This document shows positions 27,621 through 36,441 of a DNA stretch of 64,000 nt, piece by piece. Each line of letters starts with the position of its first letter. Positions within the stretch are counted from its first letter, which is position 1. The DNA is from Clostridia bacterium (GTDB taxonomy: Bacteria > Acidobacteriota > Terriglobia > Terriglobales > Acidobacteriaceae). The stretch lies in contig DATMYA010000022.1 of NCBI GenBank assembly GCA_035561135.1, positions 1 through 64,000 on the forward strand. Direction: 5' to 3'. Position numbers and translations under genes: made by a program. The notes beneath the pieces are model-generated. The model searched no databases, was not told the origin of the DNA, and saw nothing but the letters and a program-made list of their open reading frames with translations.

Positions 27621-27720
27621 TCGGCAAATTGGATTGGATTGGTTCAGTCCGAACCTGCCGATGCCTGCACACGGTCAATATACCCGGATAGTCGAGATGT
27701 CTTCGGGTACAAACAAGAGA

Positions 27721-28674
27721 TTACTTTGGTATTGCCAGCAACTTCGCCGCCTTCACCTTGGCTTCATCACCGCGCCTGTCGTAAATCAGGGTTGTGCTGA
27801 TGTTGCGATGGCCAGCGAGCTTCTGAACCACGGATAAGTCGGCACCCGCTGATAACAAATCCGTGATGAACGTGCGTCGAAGGTCGTGCAACGAAAAGTG
27901 CTCCACACCAGCCTGTTCGCCTCTCTTTCGGACAATCAGTGCCAATCCGTCATCTGACATCCGGCGGTAGCTGAGCTTCATCCCCCGAACGAACGGCACG
28001 AACAACGTCCCTTCCCAATCGCCACGGGCGTTTACCCATGCATTCATCGCGACCTTCACGTTCTCAAGAACGAACCCGATACGCGGTTTTCCACCCTTGC
28101 CATCAATGCTCAGGGTTCCTTCCACGGCGTCGTAATCTCTGAAGTTCAAACCGACTAGTTCGGAGCGGCGAAGCCCGATGCCGTATAAAACGGAGAGCAA
28201 CGCTGTATCTCGTATCCCTGCGATGCTGGTATCGGCGGCGCAAGCATCGAACAGCTTCTTGAGTTCTTCGTTCGTCAAAGCGCGACCACGGGGTTCATCC
28301 TCGGTACGGATAGAAGCAATGTCGGAAGCCCGTTGGCAATCATCATGGCTCATAAGCCCGAGCCTCCAACATTCCTTCAGCACACCCCGTATGGCAGCAA
28401 GAATTCGTTTGCACGTGGCAGGTCGATATCGGGTCAAAAGCCAGTTTCTTACTGCGGCAGTTTGGTTGTAACGAATCGAAGGCCAGTCCACGTCGTTGGC
28501 ATCGGCTGGTCGGCCCAGAAGAAAGGTGGCCACTGTATCCAAACCATCCTTCATTCCCCGACGCGAGCCGATGCCGAGGTGGTCGATATAAACATCCACT
28601 GGGAGTGCAGAAGGCCGCCTGGTGCCTTCCGGAACAGCCTGATGGGGCTTTGGAACTAAGAACGGAACACTCAT
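27721..28674 (-). CDS. Third tyrosine recombinase (XerC/D-like)
   Basis: 317 residues from ATG 28674, which has a good AAGGAG before it; the frame is open further upstream but without support. It has a core-binding SAM-like domain (RNWLLTRYRPATCKRILAAI) and a catalytic domain with Arg in GLRRSEL, HDLRRTF, AGHRN and Tyr in TLIYD. It lacks the N-terminal arm domain of the other two integrases. Fragments of relatives lie at 10102-10149 and 18781-19285, so this recombinase type has been active or duplicated in the island. Confidence 0.9.
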   Translation of the reverse strand: MSVPFLVPKPHQAVPEGTRRPSALPVDVYIDHLGIGSRRGMKDGLDTVATFLLGRPADANDVDWPSIRYNQTAAVRNWLLTRYRPATCKRILAAIRGVLKECWRLGLMSHDDCQRASDIASIRTEDEPRGRALTNEELKKLFDACAADTSIAGIRDTALLSVLYGIGLRRSELVGLNFRDYDAVEGTLSIDGKGGKPRIGFVLENVKVAMNAWVNARGDWEGTLFVPFVRGMKLSYRRMSDDGLALIVRKRGEQAGVEHFSLHDLRRTFITDLLSAGADLSVVQKLAGHRNISTTLIYDRRGDEAKVKAAKLLAIPK

Positions 28675-28792
28675 TTTCTCTCCTTGAATGATGGTTGCAA
28701 ATGGTCGGTAGAAGACCTTTTCACATTTCCAATCTGTTAGTGCGAACGGAAACGGCAAAGCCCTCACGAGAGAATCGGGGCAAAACGAAAAA

Positions 28793-28818
28793 CCCCAACC
28801 GGCAACGGCAGGTCGGGG
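28793..28818 (-). terminator. Rho-independent terminator
   Basis: On the minus strand CCCCGACC pairs with GGTTGGGG (one G-U) and is followed by TTTTTCG, 21 bases past the stop of the gene at 28839-29216. Confidence 0.7.
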
Positions 28819-28838
28819 CAATCAATCGGCTTCGGCAA

Positions 28839-29216
28839 CTAGGCTTCGGGCTGGGTCTTCGGTGCTTCGGGTTTGGGCACCACGGAAGGTTTCGGGATAG
28901 TCTTTGGCTTGGATTTCTTGGCCGTTGCCTTCGTGACCTTCTTGAGTGAGGCCTTCGATTCCGTAGCCTTCTTGGCCTGCAAACTTGAACTGCGCTTGAA
29001 GCAGATGAGGCGGCCATCAATGCGAACTCCCTTGTTGGCTGCGATGCAGAGCCGTGCCCGAGTCGGTTTGCATGGGTCTTCCGAATTCGGGTCGTAGTTG
29101 CGGTCTGTCTTGGAAGCCATTTCCGCGATGCTGGCTCCGTTTTCAGCCATCTTCTTCAACTTCGCCCAATCAAACGGCACCCGTTTGGGTGCTTCCTTCT
29201 TCGCTGCTTTTCCCAT
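28839..29216 (-). CDS. Hypothetical protein with a Lys/Pro-rich tail
   Basis: 125 residues from ATG 29216. The N-terminal ~45 residues look like a small helical module (FDWAKLKKMAENGASIAEMA), perhaps an HTH. A Lys/Ala/Pro-rich, histone-like tail follows (KKVTKATAKKSKPKT). Possibly a DNA-binding, nucleoid-type protein. It lies upstream of the integrase on the same strand, with a terminator between them. Confidence 0.5.
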   Translation of the reverse strand: MGKAAKKEAPKRVPFDWAKLKKMAENGASIAEMASKTDRNYDPNSEDPCKPTRARLCIAANKGVRIDGRLICFKRSSSLQAKKATESKASLKKVTKATAKKSKPKTIPKPSVVPKPEAPKTQPEA

Positions 29217-29475
29217 CGCTTCTCCTTGTGCTGGCAATCCCAGCGGAATACAGCGATGGGTGCGTCTCCATCCACAGTCGCTCTCGGTGCGTGTTAACGG
29301 GCCACGCTCTCAGCGATAAGACAAATCCTTTTGACAAAGGCTTGCCGACCCTTCGGGACACGATATCGAAAACGAGTTTTGCCATACCCACCCCCCGGAA
29401 AAGCTCACCGGATTTTCAAAACTCGAACCCAGTTTTTCGGAACACCCGAGAGATAAGGGGTTCTGAGACGCACTT

Positions 29476-29790
29476 ATGCACATGAACAACCTAAGACGAG
29501 ATGACGGTATCCCCGCCGTCGTGAAGTTTCCTTTTGGAAGGCTCGTGGCCACCCCCCGCGCTCTGGAATCATTTCAACGAACAGGCGATAGCCCCATCCA
29601 CTTGTTACGCCGACACCTTGCAGGTGATTGGGGCGACATGGACGAGCATGACCGCTTGGAGAACGAGCGTTCACTAGCGGAAGGGTTCAGATTACTCTCG
29701 GCATATCACCTGAAAGACGGAACGAAAATCTGGGTGATTACGGAAGCTGACCGCTCTTGCACGACGTTTCTTCTGCCCGAGGAATACTGA
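29476..29790 (+). CDS. Conserved mobile-element protein of unknown function
   Basis: 104 residues matching a pattern I recall from plasmid- and ICE-borne small proteins: GRLVATPRALESF, then HLAGDWGDMDEHDR, then LLSAYHLKDGTKIWVITEADR and a final LLPEEY. The fold is probably alpha/beta with no enzyme motif. Nothing coding is seen in the 238 bases before it. Role unknown; often carried near defence or maintenance genes. Confidence 0.65.
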   Translation: MHMNNLRRDDGIPAVVKFPFGRLVATPRALESFQRTGDSPIHLLRRHLAGDWGDMDEHDRLENERSLAEGFRLLSAYHLKDGTKIWVITEADRSCTTFLLPEEY

Positions 29791-29829
29791 ACTGAGAGGG
29801 TATGGTGGCCAGTGACGCACCTCTCGCCC

Positions 29830-30042
29830 ATGAGCAACCTAACGATGAAAGACGAAGAAATTCTGGGGAAGCTGTTCGAGATGACCGGGTACTGCGAGGC
29901 CGTGGTCGGTATTCGTTTCAAGAAGACAGCCCCACGACCCGATAACAAGCACCTTGGCCGATTGATTGAACAAATCGCTTATCACGTTCGAGAGATTTCG
30001 AATGAGTTGCACGAGTTCGCCCGTGGTTGGGGCTACGAGTGA
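29830..30042 (+). CDS. Small hypothetical protein
   Basis: About 70 residues from ATG 29830; an in-frame GTG at 29812 is possible. It is helical and mixed-charge (LIEQIAYHVREISNELHEF) with no recognised family. It lies 39 bases after the previous gene on the same strand and may be co-transcribed. Confidence 0.45.
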   Translation: MSNLTMKDEEILGKLFEMTGYCEAVVGIRFKKTAPRPDNKHLGRLIEQIAYHVREISNELHEFARGWGYE

Positions 30043-30175
30043 GCATCCAATGGCGCATCATCCCATGTTCCGCACGGACTAGACGAAGTTGATGACGTGC
30101 AAATTGCCGCAACTGTTTTGACAGGTTAGGGATGCGCGGATTCTAGTTCGAAATGACCACCCGCTCGCCATGTGT

Positions 30176-30465
30176 GCCGCAATACCCAAGCGGGCACGGC
30201 GACTGAGGCTCCACGTTCCCGCACTTCAATACGGCCAATGAGTGGCCGATTCCTCACGCAACCCTCGGTTCTCGTTGCAGATGGGGACAATCGAAGAAGG
30301 ATTTACCACCCGCCCAAGGGTATCGGGAACACCTCAGGGACTGGGGTTCCACGTTCCCGCACCTTTAGACACCCATTGATGCGCACAGTTGTTCCGCAAC
30401 TGTCGGACGTGCTTACAGATGCGGCGAACTCGAACCGCCTTAACCACTCGCCCAAGGGTACCCGG
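30176..30465. repeat. Diverged tandem repeats, period 138 bp, tRNA-like
   Basis: CCACGTTCCCGCAC at 30211 and 30349, and CCAAGGG at 30314 and 30452, show two-plus units 138 bases apart. On the minus strand one unit holds GAGTGGTTAAGGCGGTTCGAGT, which looks like a tRNA D arm running into a TTCGAGT loop, but no full cloverleaf could be built. The stretch from 30043 to 30540 holds no credible gene. These may be decayed tRNA genes. Confidence 0.4.
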
Positions 30466-30540
30466 CCCATTTCGCTCGTTTTACAAGGGTCTCCACACAA
30501 AACTTCCGTTGAGGCTTTTCACTGCGCAATAATCGAGAGC

Positions 30541-31485
30541 ATGAATGTTCACGATGCGTTGCAGAACTTGGAACTTCCGCAGTACAGCGGAATTCGTACT
30601 GTCTTCGGGAAGGTGCTCGAAAGGCGTAGCAGACGCGCTGAGCCTCGCTGCACATTATTCACTTGGTTGGCGCTAGAAGCTCATCCTCTCGAATTGCTGA
30701 ACGAAGACTGCAACATTTATGTGACGGAAATCGGAGCCGAGGACGCGCAAAAGAAATGCAATGCAGACGTTCTGGGAAACGCAGGACGGCCATTTTCGGA
30801 TTTCAACGGTTCCTGCGGCGATTTCTGGGCAGAAATGGCTGCGATACGAGTGCTTCGCGATGCGGGTTATAGTCGCCTTCGTGCGGTTCACAAGCAATTG
30901 CCTGACGGCACAACTAGTGATTACGAGGGCTATCGTGGGGAATCAGCCGCCTACATTGAAGTCAAGAATATAAGGGCGAATACCACGATTCTCGACGCAT
31001 TTAACCACGAACTTCGCCGCAGGTACGAGGCAGAGCCTGAGCAGTTCGGATTCAACGTGGCCGTCGATTACCCGTATGACAACCCGCCGACGGCAGAGCA
31101 GGAGCGCCGGATTGTGGCATTTCTGGAGTCAATCCGTGGATTGAAACCGCCGTTCACAAAGGAATTGGACTTGGTCGAATCGGTATCAAGGATAACCGTG
31201 CGAGATGGCGAAGGAACAACCATGATGACACGTGGCTGGAGTTGGGAATCACCTGAGCCGATTAACAAGGACTGGTTTCTGTCCAAGGTTCGCTCGAAAG
31301 CAGAAGACGCTTCTTCGCAGATGCGCGACGATGCACGTCTTAAAGTCCTTGTGATTAATTTTGATTCGCCGTCAGGCTCGCTTTCTGGTGACTTTATCGA
31401 AAGCGCACGGGGTGTTATGCGCGATGCATTCGGTGGAAACGTTGACCCGTACTTCCTTCTTTATCGCAATGACTCACAAATTTAG
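30541..31485 (+). CDS. Putative PD-(D/E)xK nuclease-like protein
   Basis: 314 residues from ATG 30541. The frame is open for 123 more codons upstream, but those are encoded by the tandem repeats and are not plausible protein. Around residue 130-150 an acidic residue in SDYEG is followed by AAYIEVKNIR. This fits the D...ExK pattern of restriction-like nucleases, with the helix-rich GDFWAEMAAIRVLRDAG before it. It leads the defence region. The nuclease call is from the motif only. Confidence 0.5.
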   Translation: MNVHDALQNLELPQYSGIRTVFGKVLERRSRRAEPRCTLFTWLALEAHPLELLNEDCNIYVTEIGAEDAQKKCNADVLGNAGRPFSDFNGSCGDFWAEMAAIRVLRDAGYSRLRAVHKQLPDGTTSDYEGYRGESAAYIEVKNIRANTTILDAFNHELRRRYEAEPEQFGFNVAVDYPYDNPPTAEQERRIVAFLESIRGLKPPFTKELDLVESVSRITVRDGEGTTMMTRGWSWESPEPINKDWFLSKVRSKAEDASSQMRDDARLKVLVINFDSPSGSLSGDFIESARGVMRDAFGGNVDPYFLLYRNDSQI

Positions 31486-31491
31486 TTCGAG

Positions 31492-31525
31492 CGGGCGGTT
31501 CGCCAACCTGATAGCGAGCCGCCCG
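31492..31525. terminator. Bidirectional hairpin
   Basis: CGGGCGG and CCGCCCG, a 7-bp stem with a 20-base loop, between the converging genes ending at 31485 (+) and 31538 (-). Confidence 0.5.
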
Positions 31526-31537
31526 TTCTCCTACTCG

Positions 31538-31735
31538 CTATTTCTTTGAACGCTTAAAAAGCAGCCCCGCGTCCGGTGTACGGGAAATCTTGTTCCCGTT
31601 CAATCCGAATGTCCCTTCCGAGGATACGTTCCCAAGGGGCTGCCCGTTTGTATCGTAGACGTGTCTCTTGCCATCAGGCAGTTTTGAAGTTGAACCGATT
31701 CGCTTCCCGAATACATCCCAGATGTTCTTTGCCAT
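31538..31735 (-). CDS. Small hypothetical protein
   Basis: 65 residues from ATG 31735, preceded by AAGGAGG. The sequence suggests a short beta-repeat (VYDTNGQPLGNV, then FGLNGNKISR), like small proteins that describe themselves with repeated -G- turns. No enzyme motif. The good ribosome binding site supports reality. Confidence 0.55.
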   Translation of the reverse strand: MAKNIWDVFGKRIGSTSKLPDGKRHVYDTNGQPLGNVSSEGTFGLNGNKISRTPDAGLLFKRSKK

Positions 31736-31835
31736 AACAACCTCCTTGACCCTCGATGCGTTCGTGGCCGAACCATGCCTCAACCGAGTGAGGGGCTAGC
31801 CGAACGGGGACGCACCAATGGGCTGGAGGACCTCT

Positions 31836-32327
31836 ATGAACCCTTTGCTTCATCGCATTCAGCAGTTGCTAAAAGACAAGCTTGAAGTGAACGCAGATAT
31901 GGAAGATGACCAATTGCATTTCTCGGGCAGATGCGGCCCTGTAACGTCGCGCATTCGAATCACGGCAGATGAATCGCTGTTGACCGTGATGGGGCATTTC
32001 CCGGTGTTCGCGAGCACGAGCAAACGAGCAGCCGCTTGCGAAACGGTGGTCCTCATAAATTGGGGGCTGTCTGTGGCACACTTCTCGCTTGATACGGACG
32101 GAGAAATCGTCTGCATTGCCCAGATGGTTTTGTTCGATGGAACGCCGACTGACCGCCAGCTTGCAAGATTGATTCATCGTGTGTGGTCGTGTTTGGAGTT
32201 CTATGCCGAATCGTTAATCGCAATCCTTACGGCAGGAGCAGACCCAGCGTTGACCATCGCACGAGCGGAAAAGCTCCGAACCGAATCACGTCGGCAAGTT
32301 GCAGCGCCCGATTTGAGCGTCAATTAG
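31836..32327 (+). CDS. YbjN-like protein
   Basis: 163 residues from ATG 31836. The layout (short N-terminal helix, RIRITADESLLTVMGHF, INWGLSVAHFSLDTDGEIV, then a C-terminal helix) recalls the YbjN/type III secretion chaperone-like fold, which binds partner proteins. It lies just before the methyltransferase gene. Role unknown; the family call is moderate. Confidence 0.5.
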   Translation: MNPLLHRIQQLLKDKLEVNADMEDDQLHFSGRCGPVTSRIRITADESLLTVMGHFPVFASTSKRAAACETVVLINWGLSVAHFSLDTDGEIVCIAQMVLFDGTPTDRQLARLIHRVWSCLEFYAESLIAILTAGADPALTIARAEKLRTESRRQVAAPDLSVN

Positions 32328-32347
32328 TCTTCGTTCATGCTCGACAA

Positions 32348-32384
32348 ACCGAAACAACTACCATAGTATGGCAGTTGTTTCGGT
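32348..32384. promoter_or_regulatory. Palindrome upstream of the methyltransferase gene
   Basis: ACCGAAACAACTACCA and TGGCAGTTGTTTCGGT form a 16-bp stem with one mismatch around ATAGT-type centre bases, ending nine bases before the ATG at 32394. There is no clear ribosome binding site, so it overlaps the likely promoter/leader. It may be an operator for methyltransferase control or a terminator for the upstream gene. Confidence 0.45.
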
Positions 32385-32393
32385 ACGAATTTC

Positions 32394-35054
32394 ATGGCCA
32401 GCCAAACTTTCAAGTCGGTTTATTTCGCTGATTTCCCTGCGCCTGACGGCGCTCGGAATACATTCAAAATTGCATTCGGCACGAAGGAGTGTGAGCTGTA
32501 CGAGCAGGTTCGTGGGCTGAGCAGCCATGAATTGCGAGGAATCTTCGGTCATCAGGACTATCTCTCGTTGCAGGAAGCTGCGCAATCCGACGGGTTGCCA
32601 TTGAACAGCTTCTGCGTCCGCATTCTGAAGACGTGGGCAGAGAAAAGAACGGGGGAGGCCCAGCCAGCCCTCTTCGGGATGGAAGATGTCGGTGTATATA
32701 GCACGTTCAAGAGCAGCAAGACTGCCCCGCTTCATCGGTGGTATCCCTACATTGAGGGGTACGCACCAGAATTCGTTCAGCATGTAATGGAGCGGCACAG
32801 CCCCGACTCCACTAGCATCCTTGACCCGTTCGGGGGTGTTGGAACAACCCCTATCACGGCGGCGAAAGCCGGAAAACGAGCTTATTACTGCGAACTCAAT
32901 CCACTGCTTCAGTTCCTTATTCAGGCAAAAACTGCAGCCTTGTCGTTGGCCTCGAAACAACGTGCAGCCGTTGCGGATAGGTTGAGAGAACTGTGCAGTC
33001 AGTGGCGCAATCTCGTAGTCGGCTCCGCTTCCGATAAGCAGCTCGACGCGTGTTATCAAGCGGTCTTCGACAAGAGTGCATTCTTTTCTGAGAGAACCTA
33101 TCAGCACGTCCTGCAAGCACGAACCGCGCTGGACGAAATCAGCTGTCGAGAGCCCTTAATCGCACGGTTCGTATCAATAGCAATTCTCGCTTCTCTTGTT
33201 CCTAGCTCACTGCTCTGCCGAGCTGGCGACCTCCGCTTCCGGAAAGGGAAGGAACTTACCGACATTGAAGACTTTATCGACTTCACCCAACGTAATTTGC
33301 AGACCGTCGCAGACGATGTGGAGACCGCGGAGCAACTCGCAACGCAACCGATTCTCGTAACCGGAGATGCAAAGAGGCTTTCCAATCTGCCTGCACTGGG
33401 GGTGGATGCTGTTATAACCAGCCCACCATACCTAAATGGCACGAATTACTTCCGCAATACCAAAATTGAGCTGTGGTTTTTGCGGGCTCTACGCTCGCAA
33501 GCTGACTTGTCAGCGTTCCGGGATTCGGCTATCACCGCTGGCATCAATGACGTTCGCGGCAAGAAAGATGCGTGCACAGCACCTGCTGTGGCTGAGCTTG
33601 TTCGGCGATTGGAAGCAAACGCATACGATGGGCGTATCCCCCGGATGGTGGCTAACTACTTTTACGACATGGACCTGCTACTGAAATCGCTTAGGTCTCA
33701 CGTTCGCGAAAACGGCACCATCGCAATAGATATTGGGGATTCCGTTTATGCGAAGGTGCACGTTCCAACGGATGAGCTTCTCTGTTCACTGGCCGAGGCT
33801 CTGGGCATGGAGCTTCGGGAATCGGTGCACCTCAGAACCAGAGTGTCGCGAGATACTTCTCCATTGAAACAAGTGCTGCTGGTCTTCAGGAACACACCAG
33901 GCCGGGCGGCTGTCGCCGTCACACGGCACAATGATTGGGATAAGCGCTGGTTAGGTTTCAAGAAGGCGCTCCCGCACCAGAAACCGCCGCTATCAAAGCG
34001 CAACTGGGGGCACCCACTCCACAGCCTTTGTTCATATCAAGGGAAGATGAAACCTGCACTCGCCAGCAAGCTTGTCGAAACATTTGTTCCGGAAAATGGT
34101 CGCTTACTTGACCCTTTCGGAGGCGTTGGAACGATTCCGTTCGAGGCGGCGTTACAGGGGAGGTTTTCGTATTCCTTCGATATAAGTCCAGCTGCATTGG
34201 CAATCTCGCGTGCGAAGCTCGGGAAGCCCACAAGGGAAGCGGTGAGCACAGTTCTGGCGGAACTTGAGACGTACATAGAAGCCAATGAACCGACAAAAGA
34301 AGATATTGGCAGAGCGGAGCAGATTCGTTTCAACAGCGTTCTCTCGGAATATTTTCACCAGCGAACATTCCGCGAGATTGTGTTGGCTAGAAAGTTCTTC
34401 GCGCAGCGTCAAAACCAAGACGCCAGCAGCTCATTAGTGCTCGCTTCACTTCTACACGTTCTGCATGGGAATCGCCCTTATGCGTTGAGCCGTCGTTCAC
34501 ACCCGATAACGCCGTTCGCTCCCAGCGGGCCTCGCAAGTATAAGGGGGTTGTGGCTCATGTTCGAGCAAAGGTATGTCGAAGTTTGGATGAACAACTCCC
34601 ATCCAATTTTGTTGAAGGGGAGGTGTTGGAGTGCGATGCGACGGCATGTTGGCCGCAGCACGTGAACGACTTGGATGCGGTGATAACTTCTCCTCCATTT
34701 TTCGACAGCACTAGATTTTACCTCGCGAATTGGATGCGTCTATGGTTCATGGGATGGGAACGAGACGATTTCAATGTTCGTCCGCTTTCATTTGTTGACG
34801 AACTGCAAAAGCAGTCCTTTTCTGTCTATGAACCTATCTTCCGCCAAGCTCGAGAACGCATCAGGAAGAATGGCGTAGTGGTGCTGCACTTAGGACTGAG
34901 TCGCAAATGCGACATGATGAAGGAAATAGAGAAGGTGGCCGCCCCGTGGTTTAGAGTAGCTGACCGATTCTCAGAAAACGTTGAGCATTGCGAATCGCAC
35001 GGCGTGCGCGACAAGGGCACTGTGAACAAGCACCAGTATCTTGTTCTCTCGTGA
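32394..35054 (+). CDS. DNA methyltransferase with two fused catalytic modules
   Basis: 886 residues with two methyltransferase modules in one chain. Module 1 has SAM motif I ILDPFGGVGTTP near 142 and catalytic motif IV TSPPY near 341. Module 2 has LLDPFGGVGTIP near 570 and TSPPF near 765. TSPP(Y/F) points to N4-cytosine-type methylation, though adenine cannot be excluded. Two modules are typical of type IIS systems, where each strand of an asymmetric site needs its own methylation. It abuts the converging nuclease gene (stop to stop, 35054/35055), which is its probable restriction partner. Confidence 0.88.
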   Translation: MASQTFKSVYFADFPAPDGARNTFKIAFGTKECELYEQVRGLSSHELRGIFGHQDYLSLQEAAQSDGLPLNSFCVRILKTWAEKRTGEAQPALFGMEDVGVYSTFKSSKTAPLHRWYPYIEGYAPEFVQHVMERHSPDSTSILDPFGGVGTTPITAAKAGKRAYYCELNPLLQFLIQAKTAALSLASKQRAAVADRLRELCSQWRNLVVGSASDKQLDACYQAVFDKSAFFSERTYQHVLQARTALDEISCREPLIARFVSIAILASLVPSSLLCRAGDLRFRKGKELTDIEDFIDFTQRNLQTVADDVETAEQLATQPILVTGDAKRLSNLPALGVDAVITSPPYLNGTNYFRNTKIELWFLRALRSQADLSAFRDSAITAGINDVRGKKDACTAPAVAELVRRLEANAYDGRIPRMVANYFYDMDLLLKSLRSHVRENGTIAIDIGDSVYAKVHVPTDELLCSLAEALGMELRESVHLRTRVSRDTSPLKQVLLVFRNTPGRAAVAVTRHNDWDKRWLGFKKALPHQKPPLSKRNWGHPLHSLCSYQGKMKPALASKLVETFVPENGRLLDPFGGVGTIPFEAALQGRFSYSFDISPAALAISRAKLGKPTREAVSTVLAELETYIEANEPTKEDIGRAEQIRFNSVLSEYFHQRTFREIVLARKFFAQRQNQDASSSLVLASLLHVLHGNRPYALSRRSHPITPFAPSGPRKYKGVVAHVRAKVCRSLDEQLPSNFVEGEVLECDATACWPQHVNDLDAVITSPPFFDSTRFYLANWMRLWFMGWERDDFNVRPLSFVDELQKQSFSVYEPIFRQARERIRKNGVVVLHLGLSRKCDMMKEIEKVAAPWFRVADRFSENVEHCESHGVRDKGTVNKHQYLVLS

Positions 35055-36323
35055 CTAACCTTCTAGGGCGTTAGCAGCACGTTCCCAAACGTCGCGACGG
35101 ATGTTGTACTCGGTTGTATGTTGTTCTTGAATCGTGAGACCTGCAGGATTTTGAATAAATTGAACGGTGGGAGTGCCCGCAAGATTCTCAACCGCAGCCA
35201 AGTAAAAGTTGTTTCCGTATTGCTGGGCGGCTGCGTGTTCCACCCGCGTCAGGGAAATCGAGCCTAGACGTGCCAAGCTACTTTTGACCTCAACGAGCAT
35301 CACTGCTTCACCATTCTTGGCCCAAAGGTCGAATCCAAAGCCACGTCGATTCGTGTAGAACACAACTCGCCATCCTGCTGCCTCTAGGAGCTTCGCGACG
35401 AGAAGTTCTCCTTCAGCGCCTCCGTTCGGGTCGCGTGGCAGCGGCGGCGCATTCAACGCGGCATTAGCTGGAGGCTGTGGAACTCGGAGCGCAATCCCTC
35501 GCTGTGCGCGGACTGGCCGGACAACAGCAGCAGGTCGCGGAACCCTCGTAACGGGTTCGACAGCGGTTCGTGTCAGTCTAAGAATCTGCTCTGCGCGAAT
35601 GGCGGAAATGCCGAGGGAGAAAAGCGAGAAGGTGTGAAGGCCCATGTCGCGCCAGTTCTGATAGCTCTTTTCTCCGGGCACACGAACTTGAACTTCGTGG
35701 AGCAATTGCTGTCTTTGGGCATCATTAACGTTGCGGAATTCCAAGATGCCATCTACAGCCCAAGCAATTTCCTCATCGTTGCGAATGCGGGAGAGAAATA
35801 AATCATATTCGTCGCGGTCAATCCATCCGTGTGTCCGCTGCAACACCTGCAATGTAGCTCTGTATGGACGGATTTCGAAGTCTTGGTACTCTTGCTGTCG
35901 AGTTGCCGTGTAGTAGGGCCCTCTACAGAAGACAATCTCTCCGAGTGCCCGTTCCATAATCGCATTGGAATCGTTGGCAGTTGCTAAGTCCACGCCGAGT
36001 GGAGTTAGGTTTATTTCATCCCAACTTCGTCCATCCGTCCGCACCAATAAGTTAAGTGGCATCTCCATTGCAAGAAGATGATGTCGTCGCAGGGTAACGC
36101 CGGGGTCAGCTCCTGTAACGCCCACCAGTGCGGCCAAGTCACGATAGTTGCGCGCCCCGAGCCGTATAGGCCCTTGTGAACCCAGATTGTAGAGGTACTT
36201 CGCCACGTCACTCAGTCGAGCACTGCTGAGGTGAACACGAGTGATGAGGAACCAGCCGCGGTCTCCTCTATCTGCCTCATCGAGTCTTCGGACTACTGAG
36301 CGTCTTAAGTCGGCGAATGGCAT
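35055..36323 (-). CDS. Restriction endonuclease with DUF3883-like C-terminal domain
   Basis: 422 residues. The C-terminal ~130 residues carry a PD-(D/E)xK nuclease fold of DUF3883/Mrr type: GGAEGELLVAKLLEAAGW, then FGFDLWAKNGE with the catalytic Asp and MLVEVKSS with ExK. A Pro/Arg-rich linker (~260-300) precedes it. The N-terminal part (RGWFLITRVHLSS) is probably the DNA-recognition part, somewhat like type IIS AlwI-class enzymes. Converging with the double methyltransferase; inferred type IIS-like pair. Confidence 0.75.
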   Translation of the reverse strand: MPFADLRRSVVRRLDEADRGDRGWFLITRVHLSSARLSDVAKYLYNLGSQGPIRLGARNYRDLAALVGVTGADPGVTLRRHHLLAMEMPLNLLVRTDGRSWDEINLTPLGVDLATANDSNAIMERALGEIVFCRGPYYTATRQQEYQDFEIRPYRATLQVLQRTHGWIDRDEYDLFLSRIRNDEEIAWAVDGILEFRNVNDAQRQQLLHEVQVRVPGEKSYQNWRDMGLHTFSLFSLGISAIRAEQILRLTRTAVEPVTRVPRPAAVVRPVRAQRGIALRVPQPPANAALNAPPLPRDPNGGAEGELLVAKLLEAAGWRVVFYTNRRGFGFDLWAKNGEAVMLVEVKSSLARLGSISLTRVEHAAAQQYGNNFYLAAVENLAGTPTVQFIQNPAGLTIQEQHTTEYNIRRDVWERAANALEG

Positions 36324-36441
36324 GTCTGCATTGACATTCGTAACATGCGCATCGGATTAACGCAATCGTGTGTTCCTTTTGAATCAATCGAATGCGAACA
36401 AATGTAGTGCGTCAATCCTGTTGCGGTGGTACATAAAGTGA

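Noticed and set aside
30172..30540. A 123-residue N-terminal extension of the 30541 gene
   Set aside because: It is encoded by the diverged tandem repeats and has low-complexity Arg/Pro/Thr composition; ATG 30541 gives a normal protein.
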